From Atopsyche davidsoni (taxonomy: Eukaryota > Arthropoda > Insecta > Trichoptera > Hydrobiosidae): a DNA stretch of 64,000 nucleotides. A program made the translations under genes and the position numbers. The notes beneath the pieces were generated by a model. It was not told the DNA's origin. It saw only the letters and a program-made list of their open reading frames with translations, and ran no database searches. The DNA lies in the NCBI GenBank assembly GCA_022113835.1, contig JAILWY010000021.1, positions 3,348,001-3,412,000 on the forward strand. Reading direction: 5' to 3'. Shown piece by piece: positions 26,173 to 47,379 of the stretch (its first letter is position 1; every line of letters begins with the position of its first letter).

Positions 26173-28670
26173 GTAAGCTGCCTGCCGGTACTGGAAGCGA
26201 CAAGTGCTACAGTGGAATAAGACGGAAGTCAGCTAAAAGGAGCATTTATAATTTACATTTCATTTAAATTAAATTATTCATCAGTATCATAGAATTAATA
26301 CAAACAAAAAATATCTACGTCGATCTTTAATTTCGTTAAAAAAATATCTTATAGAAATATAGTTTATTCATTATATAATTGCATGTTCGTTAGAAGCAAA
26401 CTGGTGTGTAATTTTAATATTTTTTTTAAAAATTATGTTAATATTCAAAACGGATATAAAAATGTAACATTTTAATGGAAAAAAATGTTTTCTTAAAACA
26501 AACGAATAAACTAGTTATATTAATAAAACACGTCTTTTTTCTAAACCTTAGAAACAGCATATTTTAAGAGCGGTGGGCCAACACAAAATTTTATAATTAA
26601 AATTTTATAAGTTAACAAGCTGCGGTGTCCGCTTCTGCTAGAAAAGAAATGTTAAAAATTTATGTTTTAAATATCGTTTGCAGAAGGAATTCACTGAAAA
26701 TTTCCACCATTTGCTCCAACTTTCCCGCTCGGACCTGCCAAAAACTGCAGCCGTTTTTATGAGGCAGTATTTCAGACTCTCTCCTGAAATTTGAAAGCCT
26801 CCAGCGCGCGCCAGATTAATGCGATGGAGGTAGAGTCTCCGACCTCACACGGTAGGGTCACCGTAAAGTAATCCAACGGAGGGTATAGGATTCACATATT
26901 TATTAAAGACAACACATTGCGTTGGTTCTTTCAAAAGAGGTGGTTTCTGATGCTTAATATTAATACAAAAAAATTGTGTGTTAAGAAAAATTTAATTACT
27001 TTTATTTATGTAAAATAATTTATGGTTTTTACGAAATTAAAAATACTCAAAAACTTATTTATCTAGATAAGGATAAATTTGGGACCCCGTATGTTTATAC
27101 CCATCTGTGAAATATCAGCGGGTGCTGGTTATGGCAAACTTTGTCATAATGATCTCAACTAACGAACAAGGAGCATCCTGCCTGAAGGTCAGGATTTCTA
27201 ATAATTTTAAATTTAATCTGAAGCAATTGAATTCCTGCTCAGATAGTATTTCTATTGTCTACTTTGTCGGTAACCCTGCACAAGTACGTGTGGAACTTTC
27301 AAGACTATAGAACAATTTGTAAGGCATTTTCAAGAGGAGTATTCTCGTGAATGTTTAAAATGAGTTGTACCCTCTACAGCCAGTCAATCTCCATAATTGA
27401 TTAGTGCTACAGTATTATTATCACTCGAAGTACCTACATAAATACAGATTAAAGTTATTTCAAAATCCTGAGAAGATAAATAATTTTTCTTATTTTACAC
27501 GTAAAACAATATTCCGTTTAAAATTTAATTCGCTCGGAATGCTCTCTCTGCACCAAATTTTGTATATCCATAAAATATCTTTAATTAACATTCTATCTCA
27601 TTTTACCTTTTAACGTGACCTTTTTCATTCATTTTGGTTTTATAAATTATACATATTTAAGGTGATCATAGATCTACAAGTATTTTAATTAGAAAATCTA
27701 ATCATTTTAACGTATTATAATCCATGTCGTCATCCACCTTAGATATAAGATGGTTATATGTCATCTGGGGTTTCATAAAAACAACATCTCCACTTGTTGC
27801 TTAAAAAAATTATTAGAAACTGGATATTCTCTCTTAAATATCGCGTTACTATTAGTATCTTTGGTCGTCGTATAATCAACATTTAAAGTATTTATTTATG
27901 ATTTTAAAAATGGTAAATTTTTAGGTTGTTTCTTAGCTGGCTAAAATATTATATTTTTCACTGTGTTCCCATTTTAAGTTTTCTCTAGGAGATTAACTGT
28001 GATTCAGATACTTATATTGGGGTTTGTTCATTTTAAATAGTTACTCCAAGTCCTTCTAAAAAAATTCCAACTATATGGTAATATTCATCAATGTATCACT
28101 GTAGTGCTTATTTTCAATAAAACTTAATTGATCGGGGGGTGTTGCACGTTTCCATTTCTTGTCCATCCGTAGAAAAACATACACAGTGTTTTAGATTCTT
28201 TGTGCAGTTATTCATGTAAGTACTTCATGAAAAACACTAGTTACGTAAAAATAACAAGAAGCGACTGGGTTAGTCATCATTAAATCACTGCACTGCTAAT
28301 TTTTAATTAAAACTAAAATAACCGGAGGCTGTTCTTCAGCCGGCTAATGAAGAATCTTCCCCAGCAAGTTGCCGGGAGATTAACCGTGTGACTCGGCGAT
28401 ACTTAGGCGGTGTTGTCTCGACAATTTGTTCCGGAGTGTTTGCGCTGCGCTTACTGTGCGTTTTCGGCAATAATTTCCGGACTGAAATGTGCAGTACCTT
28501 CCGTGAGAAATTAACCTAATAAATTAGCAAAGTTTTAATTAAACGGATAAAAAATAGTCTTGTTTGTTTATTAAAAATTTGTTTTGTTATTCATGGTGCG
28601 TTTTTTTATGTTTACTTATTATGATTTAATTCAGAATAATACATTTCTTAAATAATTTTTGATATAGGCC
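26173..28670. other. AT-rich DNA with GC islets, no gene identified
   Basis: Islets are visible at about 26690-26870 and 28320-28500. The second contains several CCGG and CG dinucleotides and no convincing reading frame. Short frames at 27107-27613 look random. Confidence 0.5.
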
Positions 28671-28680
28671 TTTGAAAATC

Positions 28681-28745
28681 GCCTTGTGCTCCAGTGGTTG
28701 GCATGTCTACTTTTCATACATAGTATCCTAGGTTCAAATTTTATG
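28681..28745 (+). mobile_element. tRNA-derived SINE head or tRNA pseudogene
   Basis: GTGCTCCAGTGGTTGGCATG resembles an RNA polymerase III A box within a tRNA D-arm, and GGTTCAAATTT about 30 nt downstream resembles a B box. Spacing and order fit a tRNA-related SINE 5' region, as is common in moths and butterflies. The arms do not pair well enough for a functional tRNA, and the 3' end of the element is not clear. Confidence 0.5.
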
Positions 28746-37751
<9,006 letters not shown>

Positions 37752-37755
37752 TTAA
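37752..37755. repeat. TTAA target-site duplication, left
   Basis: TTAA directly precedes the left terminal repeat of the piggyBac-like element. Confidence 0.9.
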
Positions 37756-37768
37756 CCCTTAAATGCAT
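37756..37768. repeat. piggyBac-like terminal inverted repeat, left
   Basis: CCCTTAAATGCAT is an exact reverse complement of 39751-39763. Beyond 13 bp the ends diverge. Confidence 0.93.
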
Positions 37769-38007
37769 CTTGACGTAAAACTGCAACATACCACTAAGAC
37801 GGCTCCCAAATCATCAATATGAGCGCAACGCCTACTGTTATAGAATTACTACTATCAGGATAATATTTTTTATCGAGAGGCATCACCTTTTTTTCTTTCG
37901 CGTCTGTCAAATGCCAGCTTGACATTCACAAAGCATTGACTGTCGGAAATTTGTAGCAGGTGAAAATTGGAATAGTGTTTTGTGGTGTAAATAGTTGATT
38001 TTCGAAG

Positions 38008-38199
38008 GTAAGTAAGTGCCAAAATTGTTATTTTATGTAATAATTCATCTTCTTTTCGGTACAATAATTGGTTTGGACAATAGCATTTTGGATTTTGTAC
38101 AAATTGCTTCTATTTTGATGTTGTAAATCTACAACACTATGCATTTAGTAGAGACAGTATGCCCATATCTGTGATCTGATATATTTTATTGTTTTGCAG
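38008..38199 (+). other. Putative 5' UTR intron of the piggyBac-like transposase
   Basis: TTCGAAG|GTAAGT is a near-consensus donor, and a T-rich tract ending TTTTATTGTTTTGCAG gives a strong acceptor immediately before the ATG at 38200. The resulting 192-bp intron would place the initiation codon at the first base of the second exon. The prediction rests on splice-site strength only. Confidence 0.5.
38118..38151. repeat. piggyBac-like internal inverted repeat, left copy
   Basis: These 34 bp match the reverse complement of 39599-39632 at 28 positions. Each copy contains a small dyad (GTTGTA-aatc-TACAAC here) and the ATGCATTTA motif also present in the terminal repeats. This suggests repeated transposase-binding sites. 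The left copy lies inside the putative 5' intron, 362 bp from the left end. Confidence 0.75.
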
Positions 38200-38436
38200 A
38201 TGCGACCCATGAATTCAAAGGATATGGAAGAATATTTAGCCCAAATTGACGACGGAGAAAGGTCTGAAGATGATCTTGAGGAGTTTAGTGCAGAAGACCA
38301 TGAAGTTTTTTATGAAAATCGAGAAGATTCACTTCACGATCTTGAGAGTCTGGTAGAGGAGGAACACGATGAGTGTGGTGATGATCCGCTCATGGCAGAA
38401 GACCCACCATTGATAAATGAAACACCCGCAACATGA
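38200..38436 (+). pseudogene. piggyBac-like transposase N-terminal fragment (acidic region)
   Basis: The ATG at 38200 directly follows a splice-acceptor-like TTTTGCAG and opens 78 codons to a TGA at 38434-38436. The peptide begins MRPMNSKDMEEYLAQIDDGE and is dominated by Asp and Glu, as is common in the disordered N-terminal regions of piggyBac-family transposases. It stops in a different frame from the catalytic region, which starts in the overlapping bases. In intact family members 100-200 residues usually lie between the acidic head and the catalytic core, so the junction looks like an internal deletion that shifted the frame rather than a simple one-base error. The earlier in-frame TTG at 38194 is unlikely as a eukaryotic start. 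Confidence 0.7.
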
Positions 38437-39589
38437 TAGACTCCATAAGATAAGGCCCATAATTAGCCATCTCAATGAAAACTTTGCATCAGTTCCTATG
38501 GAGCAAAGGCTATCAATTGATGAGCAGATGTGTGCTACAAAGGTAGCACACTTTATGAAACAGTATCTACCAAATAAACCACACAAGTGGGGATTCAAAT
38601 TCTATGTAATGTGCAATGTAAAAGGCTATGCTCACAAATTTGAGATATACACTGGTCAAGAGAATGAGCGGTTTCAAGATGAGCCAGATTTTGGGCCAGT
38701 AGGAAATGTTGTTATCCGGCTAGCCAGAGGTGTCCCAAGGCATATAAATCATATTATATATTTTGACAACTTTTATACCTCTGTGCCACTAGTTACCCAT
38801 CTTGCCAAACAAAGAATCTACAGTCTAGGCACTGTACAGTACAACAGACTTGTAAATTGCAAACTAGCTGACAAAAAAACACTGATGAAAAAATCTGTTC
38901 CCCGTGGAACTTATGAAGAGCAAATGACTAGCTTTGATGGTGTTGATTTGACAGCTGTAACTTGGAGGGATAATAAAGCTGTCACTTTCCTATCAACATA
39001 TGTTGGAGCAGAACCTGTCTCCCAAATAGAAAGGTTTGACAAAGCGAATAAGACTAGGGTCAAGATTTCTTGCCCACATATAATAAAGGAGTACAATGCC
39101 CATATGGGCGGAGTGGACCTCATGGACAGCTTCATTGGTAGGTATCGCATAGAAATGAGAAGTCGAAAGTGGTACCTACGTATCTTCTATCACTTATTAG
39201 ACATGACAGTAATAAATTCTTGGCTTGCTTATAAAGATTTGAAAAGAGATGAAGATCCATCATCAATTCTGAATTTGTGTCACTATAGACTGGAACTAGC
39301 TGAGGTGTTAGCCAAAGTCAATGATGCAGCTGTACTCTGTAACAAACGAGGAAGGCCCAGTAACAGAGTTGAAATGGAAATTCAAGCCAAAAAAAGGCGA
39401 GGGCCTGTTCAGCATGTTCCACCTAAGGACATAAGGACAGATAATGTTGGTCATTGGCCCGATGACTGTGTTCGCAGCAGGTGCAAAATGCCTAGGTGTA
39501 AGGGATACACACAAACAAAGTGTGAGAAGTGTGGAGTAGCCCTTTGCCTTACTAAATCCAAGCATTGTTTCAAAGATTTTCATATGTAA
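38417..39589 (+). pseudogene. piggyBac-like (PGBD/DDE_Tnp_1_7) transposase, catalytic and C-terminal region
   Basis: A 390-codon frame. It carries the DDE_Tnp_1_7-type core: KIRPIISHLNENF, then LSIDEQM (Asp35), LPNKPHKWGFKFYVMC, YFDNFYTS (Asp117) and MGGVDLMD (Asp234). These correspond to the three catalytic aspartates of piggyBac transposases. The C-terminus holds a Cys-rich domain (CKMPRCKGY, CEKCGVALC, KHCFKDFH), the zinc-binding, end-recognition module of the family. The enzyme would excise the element at its ends and reinsert it at TTAA. The frame lacks the usual N-terminal insertion and dimerisation region, and its first ATG overlaps the end of the acidic frame out of phase, so this copy is probably inactive. 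AATAAA at 39643-39648 lies 54 bp after the stop. Confidence 0.9.
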
Positions 39590-39598
39590 TTATAATGT

Positions 39599-39632
39599 CT
39601 AGTAAATGCATGGTGTTGCATATCTGCAACAT
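39599..39632. repeat. piggyBac-like internal inverted repeat, right copy
   Basis: Pairs with 38118-38151 (28 of 34). It contains the dyad GTTGCA-tatc-TGCAAC and lies 131 bp from the right end, between the transposase stop codon and the poly(A) signal. Confidence 0.75.
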
Positions 39633-39642
39633 AAGGTTTTTT

Positions 39643-39648
39643 AATAAA
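39643..39648 (+). promoter_or_regulatory. Polyadenylation signal of the piggyBac-like transposase
   Basis: AATAAA lies just beyond the right internal inverted repeat and is followed by A- and T-rich DNA before the right terminal repeat. Confidence 0.6.
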
Positions 39649-39750
39649 ATAGTATAAAAAAATTTTTTTTTTTTATTTCTATATATGTCTCCCTGCATTA
39701 GAATGTACATGTCTACAAGATATATTTTTTTCAAGAGGTCAGAACAAGTC

Positions 39751-39763
39751 ATGCATTTAAGGG
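39751..39763. repeat. piggyBac-like terminal inverted repeat, right
   Basis: ATGCATTTAAGGG is the exact reverse complement of the left terminal repeat. Confidence 0.93.
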
Positions 39764-39767
39764 TTAA
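39764..39767. repeat. TTAA target-site duplication, right
   Basis: TTAA directly follows the right terminal repeat of the piggyBac-like element. Confidence 0.9.
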
Positions 39768-41663
39768 AAGGATTTTTATAGTTGTTTCATGGGTGAATCC
39801 ATAATTAAAGTAACTTTACTAAAAAAAATAGATTATTGAGAAAAATATTTCCCTGAATGGCTTTTCATTGTGGTTTTTACTTTTTTAATTTTAAGGAATA
39901 AAAATTATTTACTTATAAAACAATGAGCTGGTTAATAAAGCGCAATAAATGATACGTTTTTATATATTAGAGATATTTTTAAACTAACTCTAAATTTCAA
40001 TCATACTAAAAAAATACATTTCCCTAGTGATTTTGTCGTACAAAAATGAATAACGTTCATAGCAACCCCCTCCCCAGTGCGCTATACTCGTTTCGGTTAA
40101 TTGAACTACCCCCCCCCTTCTCCGGATAACCCGACGCCTCCCTCCTCGGTTACTTTAAACACGATTACATTAAAACTTTCATTACGCGACGGGATGGTCT
40201 ATGCAAATTATCATAATGCAAACTCAGAACAATGTGCTTCACTCATTTGTACCACACACAGCCATACTAAAAAAAACAACCCCTGTTAATATCATAATAC
40301 CAGCTTTTTTCAATGCAAACATTAGGAGATATATTTTATTATAAAAAAAAATAAGCTTTGTGTATTTAATATTTTTGACTGAAAGTAGATGGTAAAATTC
40401 CATTTTTATATTTTTATTAAAGGATAGTGACATTTTTTTCATTTATTTGACCCGACTGGGTTTACCAATATGCCAGATATGAAATCTAAAAGAACGCCAA
40501 TCAATATTTCTAAAATTATTTTTTTTGAAGCTATGTGGATTAAAATATATTCGTGAAAACTTGTAAAATGCGATCTAAAGTAATTAAAACCATATTTCAC
40601 TTTTTGAAATCATGGTACTAAATAAATAATCTCTAAAAAAACATTAATAGAATAAGACATATAGACTTACAAAAAATTGAGAATAATTCATGAAATCCAA
40701 TAAGATTTTACTTTTAACTGTCAGTAAACAGCTATACGGCTTTTAGTTCTTTGGAATTAATGTTCCCGTTTATCATATTTTATTTGATATTCAAACGTGA
40801 GAAATACGTATGTGGGTATTTTAATTTTCCGAAGTAAGCGTGCGTTTTGCTCCATCCTGTATATCCATACCGTGTGAGGAATGGTAAGTGGAAACGATAA
40901 TATAACGGGTGTTATAATGAATGTTTGCGATTTCCCACAAAACAAACTCCCGACGCAGACTGGATTTGAAACAAAAGTTTATATTGTTATTTGCACGCTA
41001 GGAAGGAGCACACACAGCTTTTCATAAAAACATATTAAAATATAAAATAAGAAATATGAAACTATTCTTGACGATATCTCTAAAAAAAACCACCTATTTT
41101 TTTTAAAATATAATTTTGAACATCTTCAAGAAAAAGATTCTAACCTTAAATATTGGCGAAAAAATCGTGTCAATCAATGAAAATTGAGAAAATCACTATA
41201 GATCTATTTTAGTAAAAATAATTGAAAATATTATTTATTATTTTTAGACACCGATTTATTTTTTATAAAAAAGTACAACGGTTAAAAAATAAACAGTAAC
41301 ATGGCACAGTTAGCCAAATTCAAATAAGAGAGTTTATGCAGTAACTTTCAGTTTATTCGGTAAAGGTAAAATAAAATGTTTTATAAAACACAATGAAACA
41401 GTTTTTACTGGGAAAGAACACCTACATATGTAATTTTAATAAAAGTAAAAGCTAAGTTATGGTTTAAGATAAAAACTTTGCATTGTAATAACTAAAACAG
41501 ACTACAAATATTTACACAAACTAGCAACAGTAAAATAACTAATATTCTTTTTATTAACAATTCAAAAATATCAATATATAAATATTATATAAGAAAAAAA
41601 CATTCAAGTAAATTATTTAATATATAGTATAGTATGGTAGCAGAAAATATTTTCTATTCAAAC
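39768..41663. other. AT-rich DNA, no gene seen
   Basis: No convincing coding sequence. A C-rich run near 40109-40120 and a short islet at about 40060-40160 are the only compositional changes. Confidence 0.5.
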
Positions 41664-41722
41664 AGCTCAGTATTGAGACTATTGATTCTTGATCAAGAGG
41701 TTTCCGGTTTCATCCCCGTCTT
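41664..41722 (+). mobile_element. tRNA-derived SINE remnant
   Basis: AGCTCAGTATTGAGACTATT, then GATTCTTGATCAAGAGG and GGTTTCATCCCC follow the order of a tRNA D-arm/A box, anticodon arm and T-arm/B box. The anticodon-arm-like stretch can fold. Divergence from the B-box consensus and a missing acceptor pairing argue against a functional tRNA gene. The downstream SINE body cannot be delimited. Confidence 0.5.
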
Positions 41723-44700
41723 CTCAGTGTAACCAAAACTAATGGGTTTTTTACTTTTTCCTGTTTAAGTTTAGTCAAAGATTATTCATATTGCCATCAC
41801 GTGTCTCAATGTATTTGTTTACTATTCATTAAATAAATGTTTCAATAAAAATAATGTCGCCATGAAGTGACGAGAAAAACATTAAAAAAACCACACCTCT
41901 CTCTATTATATGGTTGTTTATAAGTTTTTAACATATGTGGGACACCTTTTATCAGTTGTTCAAACCCGGTCACCCTATCATATAGTATGCCGTATGAATT
42001 AATTCGACGCTTCTTCGTTTCAGTAATTTAATTTTCGTTCGGAAAGGCAAGCAAAAACGTTTATTAACCAAATATTGTCTGGGTAAGATTCTCCTTCTGG
42101 GGTATTTACAGCCATCCAACGGAATTCTGTGGAATCCTGTCGCCCATTATGGATAAAACATCCCCGGTGAGAAAAAAACTCCCTACCTTTACGATAGCAA
42201 TATTTTTGACCCCTTAAGCGGTTCTCAATTTGCCGTCAATCGAAATCAAAAAAATATGGGTTGGCACGTATATTTGTTAAATTTTAGCTAATTTTACTCG
42301 TTGGTTTTGTCGATAACAATATTTTTAAGTATCATATAATTTAGTCAAATCTATAAAAAAATCCCCCCCTAAAATATGTGCATCACCATCCACCACATCA
42401 AATAGATACTGCTTTAAATTACAATATAAAATAACAGTATGTTATAAATCAAATAAATAAAAAATGGTTATTATTTAAAAAAAAAAAATACATTTAAAAG
42501 TTTATAAATCTTTTAGTATTTTTAAAGCTTTTTAAAATTATTTTTTTGATGTTGTTTATTTAACGAGTAAATTTTTTTATAGTAAAACGAGTAAAACCTG
42601 TAAGTTTTCATACTAAACACTATTTTCAATATGCAGATATAATCAAATGCACTAAATAAATATATTATGCCATTCACAATAAAATAAGCACTCAACCACG
42701 CGGTTATTCTAAAATATCCCGTCACAGTAAATAATGGAGAAGAGTTATAATATTATTACCGTTAAATGTTATTTTCCCTCAACTATTGTACTTTAACATT
42801 ATTTTCCGCACAACTGGGTTCAAGTGACCTGCCACACAGGCTGTCGCATACTCGTACATGTATGTGTGCTTGTCAGGTCCCGTTGGTAACACTAGGCAAA
42901 AATAATTTCTGTTGTTTAATATATTTACACCCCTATTAATTTCAGGATAGTCAAACCCTTCCCCCGAAAACAGTAAACCTTAAATTGCCTTATTATTTCG
43001 GATGGAAATTCTCAGGACCAATTTCAAACCTAATATAAATTATCAGCAATTGTCCGAGAATTGCCTTGAATCAAAACATGTAAATTTTAAGAATATCTAT
43101 ATCTAGAATCAACATCAATTGAGTTTTTTTTTAGAAATATTACACATATTTTATTTAGTAGTAAATAATGTAAAATAATGAACAAAGCTTGCTTATTTAT
43201 TCTGTATGCCTTCCGAAAATGTTGCAAGACCCTGATTTATCGACTGACAAAAATAGTGCCTGGCAGCCTAGCAGGCTGTCAGGCAGAGGCAACCCAAAAT
43301 GGATATACTAGACCCAAACAAAACAGTATAAAAATACATTGACTGTAAGTGCTCAGACTAAATATAAAAAAATGCACCATGCAATATTCTCCATTTTAAG
43401 TAGAAGTTTATTTCTATTATACGAAAGTAACGTGCATAAATAAATATATTTTTTTAGTTATACTATATTTATAATATATACTGAGTTCGATAAATAGCTG
43501 TATGCTCCAAACAGACATTACAAATACGCTCCTTGTTTTGAAACAAACAAAGCGGCGTTTTCATAAATGCTATGAACAGAAATAAGCAAATGAATTCCCG
43601 GAAGAGATAAAGCGCCGACAGTAGAATCATTATATGACAGGAAATATTAATAGTTCAAACCTCTACTACTTGTAGTTACGAGCTTATACAAAGCACAGCA
43701 CCGTATTAATGCCTCGTATCGGTATACGTAGTTCACTAATTACTGCGCTGAAATAACATTCTCCTCTTACGCCACTACTTTATCAGCAAAGTTTATCACT
43801 TTTATTATTATTCCAAAAAAAAATTTGCCAACACTATTTTTAAATCTGTTATCCGTACTGCAGTAAAGAAATTTTCTGTAAACATTACAAATTATAATAA
43901 CACCACATTTGTTTACGCGGTTGAATATTCTATATCGGTTTTATTTAATTATTAAACTTTCCCTTAGAAATACATGCATCCAATATCTGAATGAAAATAT
44001 TTGATTTTAAGTTTAAATTTACTAGGACTTGGTGCGATTATTAAACTTATAACTTATTTAAACAAACATTCTGACTATATGGAGCCTTTCCGTTAAATAT
44101 TTTCATTAGAAAGTACTCTTTTTATTGTTTATCATAAGAATATTTAGTGATTTCGATTTCCAAATCAATTCATTGAAAATTAGTTTCCTAACCAATTAAT
44201 TAATCGAAGGAAGTTTAATAATTGTGAAGAGATTATCAATTTTTATAAAACTGGTGGTTGATTATTATTTGATAACAAAGACAAATTTTATTAAATGCTT
44301 TATTGTATTTCGGTCCGATGTGGTATGTTTTTAAATTATTATAGAGGCATTGCTTTGTTATTATAACAGTAATTATTAAATACAAAGTCATTAAAAATAT
44401 ATTTAAATTAAATTAATCGTGTTGAAATGAGTCAGAAGAAACAGGAATAATACATTTTGAATTTATTTTTAAGTATCAAAATTTTTGAAAAATTTATATG
44501 ATCCTTATTAAACAAAGGTTTTTTTGATTTGTTACTAAAAGAATGGATTATTTCAGAAAAAAAATATTACATTGTTTCACACTTTTTTCTATTAAAAAAC
44601 ATAAAAAAATTGTATTTATATATTATTATAATCTCAGTCTTTGAAGCGAGCTAATCTCTTTGGGGAGAAATAAAATTTTCACAAGCCCGAAAAATACTGC

Positions 44701-45110
44701 AGATTTATTCAAATCCGATGCAAAGTTTAAAAAAAACCGCAAGCTTTCTTTAATCAGTTTTTAACTAAATTCATAACCAGTCATTCAGAGCTCGTCTCAA
44801 AAAACTTTAAATGACTTTAAACATATTTATCTCGGGTAAGTTTTCGCATAACGGCGTCGGCTTAATATAGGAAGTTCCCTAATGCGTCTCCTCCGCTAAC
44901 GAGACAGTTTTTGTATGGAGTTACGTCTGAATAATTCAGGCCAAGGCGACACTCACTTACCCTCGCCCACCTACCCCCGCCATGGCTGCCTACGTACGGA
45001 TATCTGCACTAAGGCCCGGCGAATATTAGCGAGGTTTATCCTGCGCGTTTTCAGCAACACCGAAATGAGAAATTCATGTCAAGCAATTTTTTTTTTGTTG
45101 ATTTGGTTTC
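41723..45110. other. AT-rich DNA, no gene identified
   Basis: A GC-richer islet at about 44880-45010 precedes the small palindromic repeat. No exon chain, transposon end or RNA gene is otherwise visible. Confidence 0.5.
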
Positions 45111-45216
45111 ATGGGTGTTGGGCTTCTGGGGGTTAAAATTTTTCCGACGTTTCGGTCCTCAAGCTGGGAGTATCTTAGTTATATAAGTTACATTCCCCAA
45201 ACAGAACAACACCCAT
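45111..45216 (-). mobile_element. Small palindromic repeat (MITE-like), 106 bp, with GACCGAAACGTCGG core
   Basis: The ends ATGGGTGTTG and CAACACCCAT are perfect 10-bp inverted repeats, with a further imperfect match inside (CTGGGGG and CCCC). The middle carries, on the minus strand, TTGAGGACCGAAACGTCGG, the core shared with sites near 18.5, 19.8 and 63.8 kb. A related end block, CCCCAAACAGAA[CT]AAC, recurs at about 56431-56446 inside intron 3 of the LRR gene. No target duplication could be assigned with confidence. Confidence 0.5.
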
Positions 45217-47350
45217 AAAACTTCTCCTAAAACCTATCAACATACTAATTTAAAATATATACATATCACCGTTTTGCTCATCTCGTGATAATGAGCAATT
45301 ATTTTAAAATCTTTAGATTATGAAATAATAAAATATTTATTATTAATTTCAAATTTTTTATCAAATACGCTGAAATTATAGTCAAAAAATAGCTCATAAA
45401 CGATACGATTAATTAGTGTTGGGTTTTTACTGAACAAGTAAAATGATTTCAATCAAATTCAATGATAAAAATTTACAACCCAAAAAATAACTTTTTTGCA
45501 TCTCTAGAAAGAACATTAAAGTTTAGTATTTTATTATTTAGTTGTTAAAAAAAATCAATAAACATGATTTAAAAAATACACAATAAGGACTTAATTATAT
45601 AGTCAAAAAGTCCCCATAAATTATTTAAATGTACAAGTTAACTTGTTATAATTAACGTCTCATAATTATGATTAGTATATAAGCTTAAAAACATAGAAGT
45701 AAATCTAAGCAATCGATACTGAAAAATTTGTGAATGGTATACTATTCCTTTATTTATGATTTTTTTTAATAGTATTTGCTTCATAATCACTTCTCATTTT
45801 TTTCGTCCCCGGTTTTACGAAAGACAATATGTGTCTTGATCTCTTGCGTATTTTGTATGATACAAGCAAGGCCTTAGTGCAGAGATAGTTGGTTGGGGCA
45901 CATAGTTATGTGTAGATATATTGCTCATAAGATCGCTTGTCGCCGCGCGAGCCAGCTCACAGTGGTTCTCTTTGATTCTGTTTGAAGAAGTTTGCAATTT
46001 AGATTTGTTGGAAAGGAAGATGAATGCGTATTAGTGTACTGCTAAGGCGTTTTATGAAAATCATATGCATGAAATTCATTTATGAATATTTCTTGTTTAA
46101 AACCATTTTAAATTTCAAGCAAAGCTTTGATTTTAACTCTTAAAATGCTAAAAAAATTAATAAAACTTTTACAGTTATCAAAATAATTCCGAAGAGTTAC
46201 ATAAAATTTATACAATTAAAATTAAAATATATTCCTGCACGCATTATGAAAATATATTTTTAAATATTATCAGTCGCCAATAATTATTTTTATGGCATGT
46301 GACATTGGAATAAGAATATTTAATTAATGTTATAACATGACAAAGTAATTAAATTTACATTAACTTTTAATGAAAAGTTTGACATAATTTTAATATTAAA
46401 AATTAAATATCATTAATTTTGTTTAAAATAAAGAAAGACATCTATCGAATGCTATACAAATCATTGAATTAAGCAAAATTGTGTTACTTTATGATGAGAT
46501 TTACAAATTTTAGTGACGAAAAATAAAAAGTTTAAATTTTATTATAAACGACACACACTGGTTATATAAATATATACAAAAATATATATCTGTGTATTTT
46601 AAATTAAATATAAAAAGCTAGAAAATAAATATCAGTGATGCAGCTTTGCCCCCGCCAGTGGCGTGGAGTGTTTGAGCACAAGTCCTCGGCGAAGTTAATT
46701 AAGAAGTTGGAGGAGTCATAAGAAACTCGGTGCGCCACTGGCCCCAGGGTATAGCTGCACAACTGCACTTTATTGTGCATTGCCAGACACGCTAATGCAG
46801 ACCGTATTTAACCCAAAGCCGCTGCTTACTGTTTGCAGATTGCGAAATTGATTGTTGTGTACAGTTGCGTGTGATACGAAAAGCGCTGGGATATTTAATA
46901 ATTCCGAAATAAATAATACTAAACTCTGAAACTTTTTAACTGTTAAGTTTAACTATTTTTTTCGATTTTTAATAACGATGCGAATCGGTAAAAAAATAAG
47001 AAGGTGTAAAACCTTACACCTTTTCACTTTGTTTAATGATTAATGATGAATAGAGTACTGCATACTTATTAACCAGGTATCATACAAAGGTTATCAGCAA
47101 ATCGTAATATGGTTCCAAACATGTGTAATAAAGTTACTTACTGATTAAAATGTTTGTACACTTTATGTTCAAAATATCATGAAAAATCTGCATTATATTG
47201 AAAATTTACCTTTGCTGTTATATCGCACATTAGATTATATTTATAAAAAATTTACAAAGTTATTACGAATAACGTTGCAAGTAAAACGAATTAAAAAATT
47301 CTACCGCTATAAAAACATACTCTTTACGGACACGATTAAAAACGACAGAA
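45217..47350. other. AT-rich DNA, no gene identified
   Basis: A GC-richer patch at about 46640-46870 and a small 9-bp hairpin (AAGGTGTAA / TTACACCTT, 47001-47022) are present. No coding evidence is visible. Confidence 0.5.
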
Positions 47351-47379
47351 GTACGTCTATCTTTGTTTCCTCACGTAAT

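Larger units (their letters stand above)
37756..39763 (+). mobile_element. piggyBac-like DNA transposon, 2008 bp, internally damaged
   Basis: Terminal inverted repeats CCCTTAAATGCAT at 37756-37768 and ATGCATTTAAGGG at 39751-39763 are perfect over 13 bp. Both are flanked by TTAA (37752-37755 and 39764-39767), the hallmark target site of piggyBac elements. Inside are a 34-bp inverted repeat pair, a putative 5' intron, an acidic N-terminal frame, a transposase catalytic frame and a polyadenylation signal. The intact TTAA and terminal repeats suggest a fairly recent insertion, but the coding region is broken near 38417-38436 and seems to lack part of the region before the catalytic core. Confidence 0.93.

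Noticed and set aside
28681..28745. Functional tRNA gene
   Set aside because: A- and B-box-like motifs are present but the arms do not pair as a cloverleaf; a SINE or pseudogene fits better.
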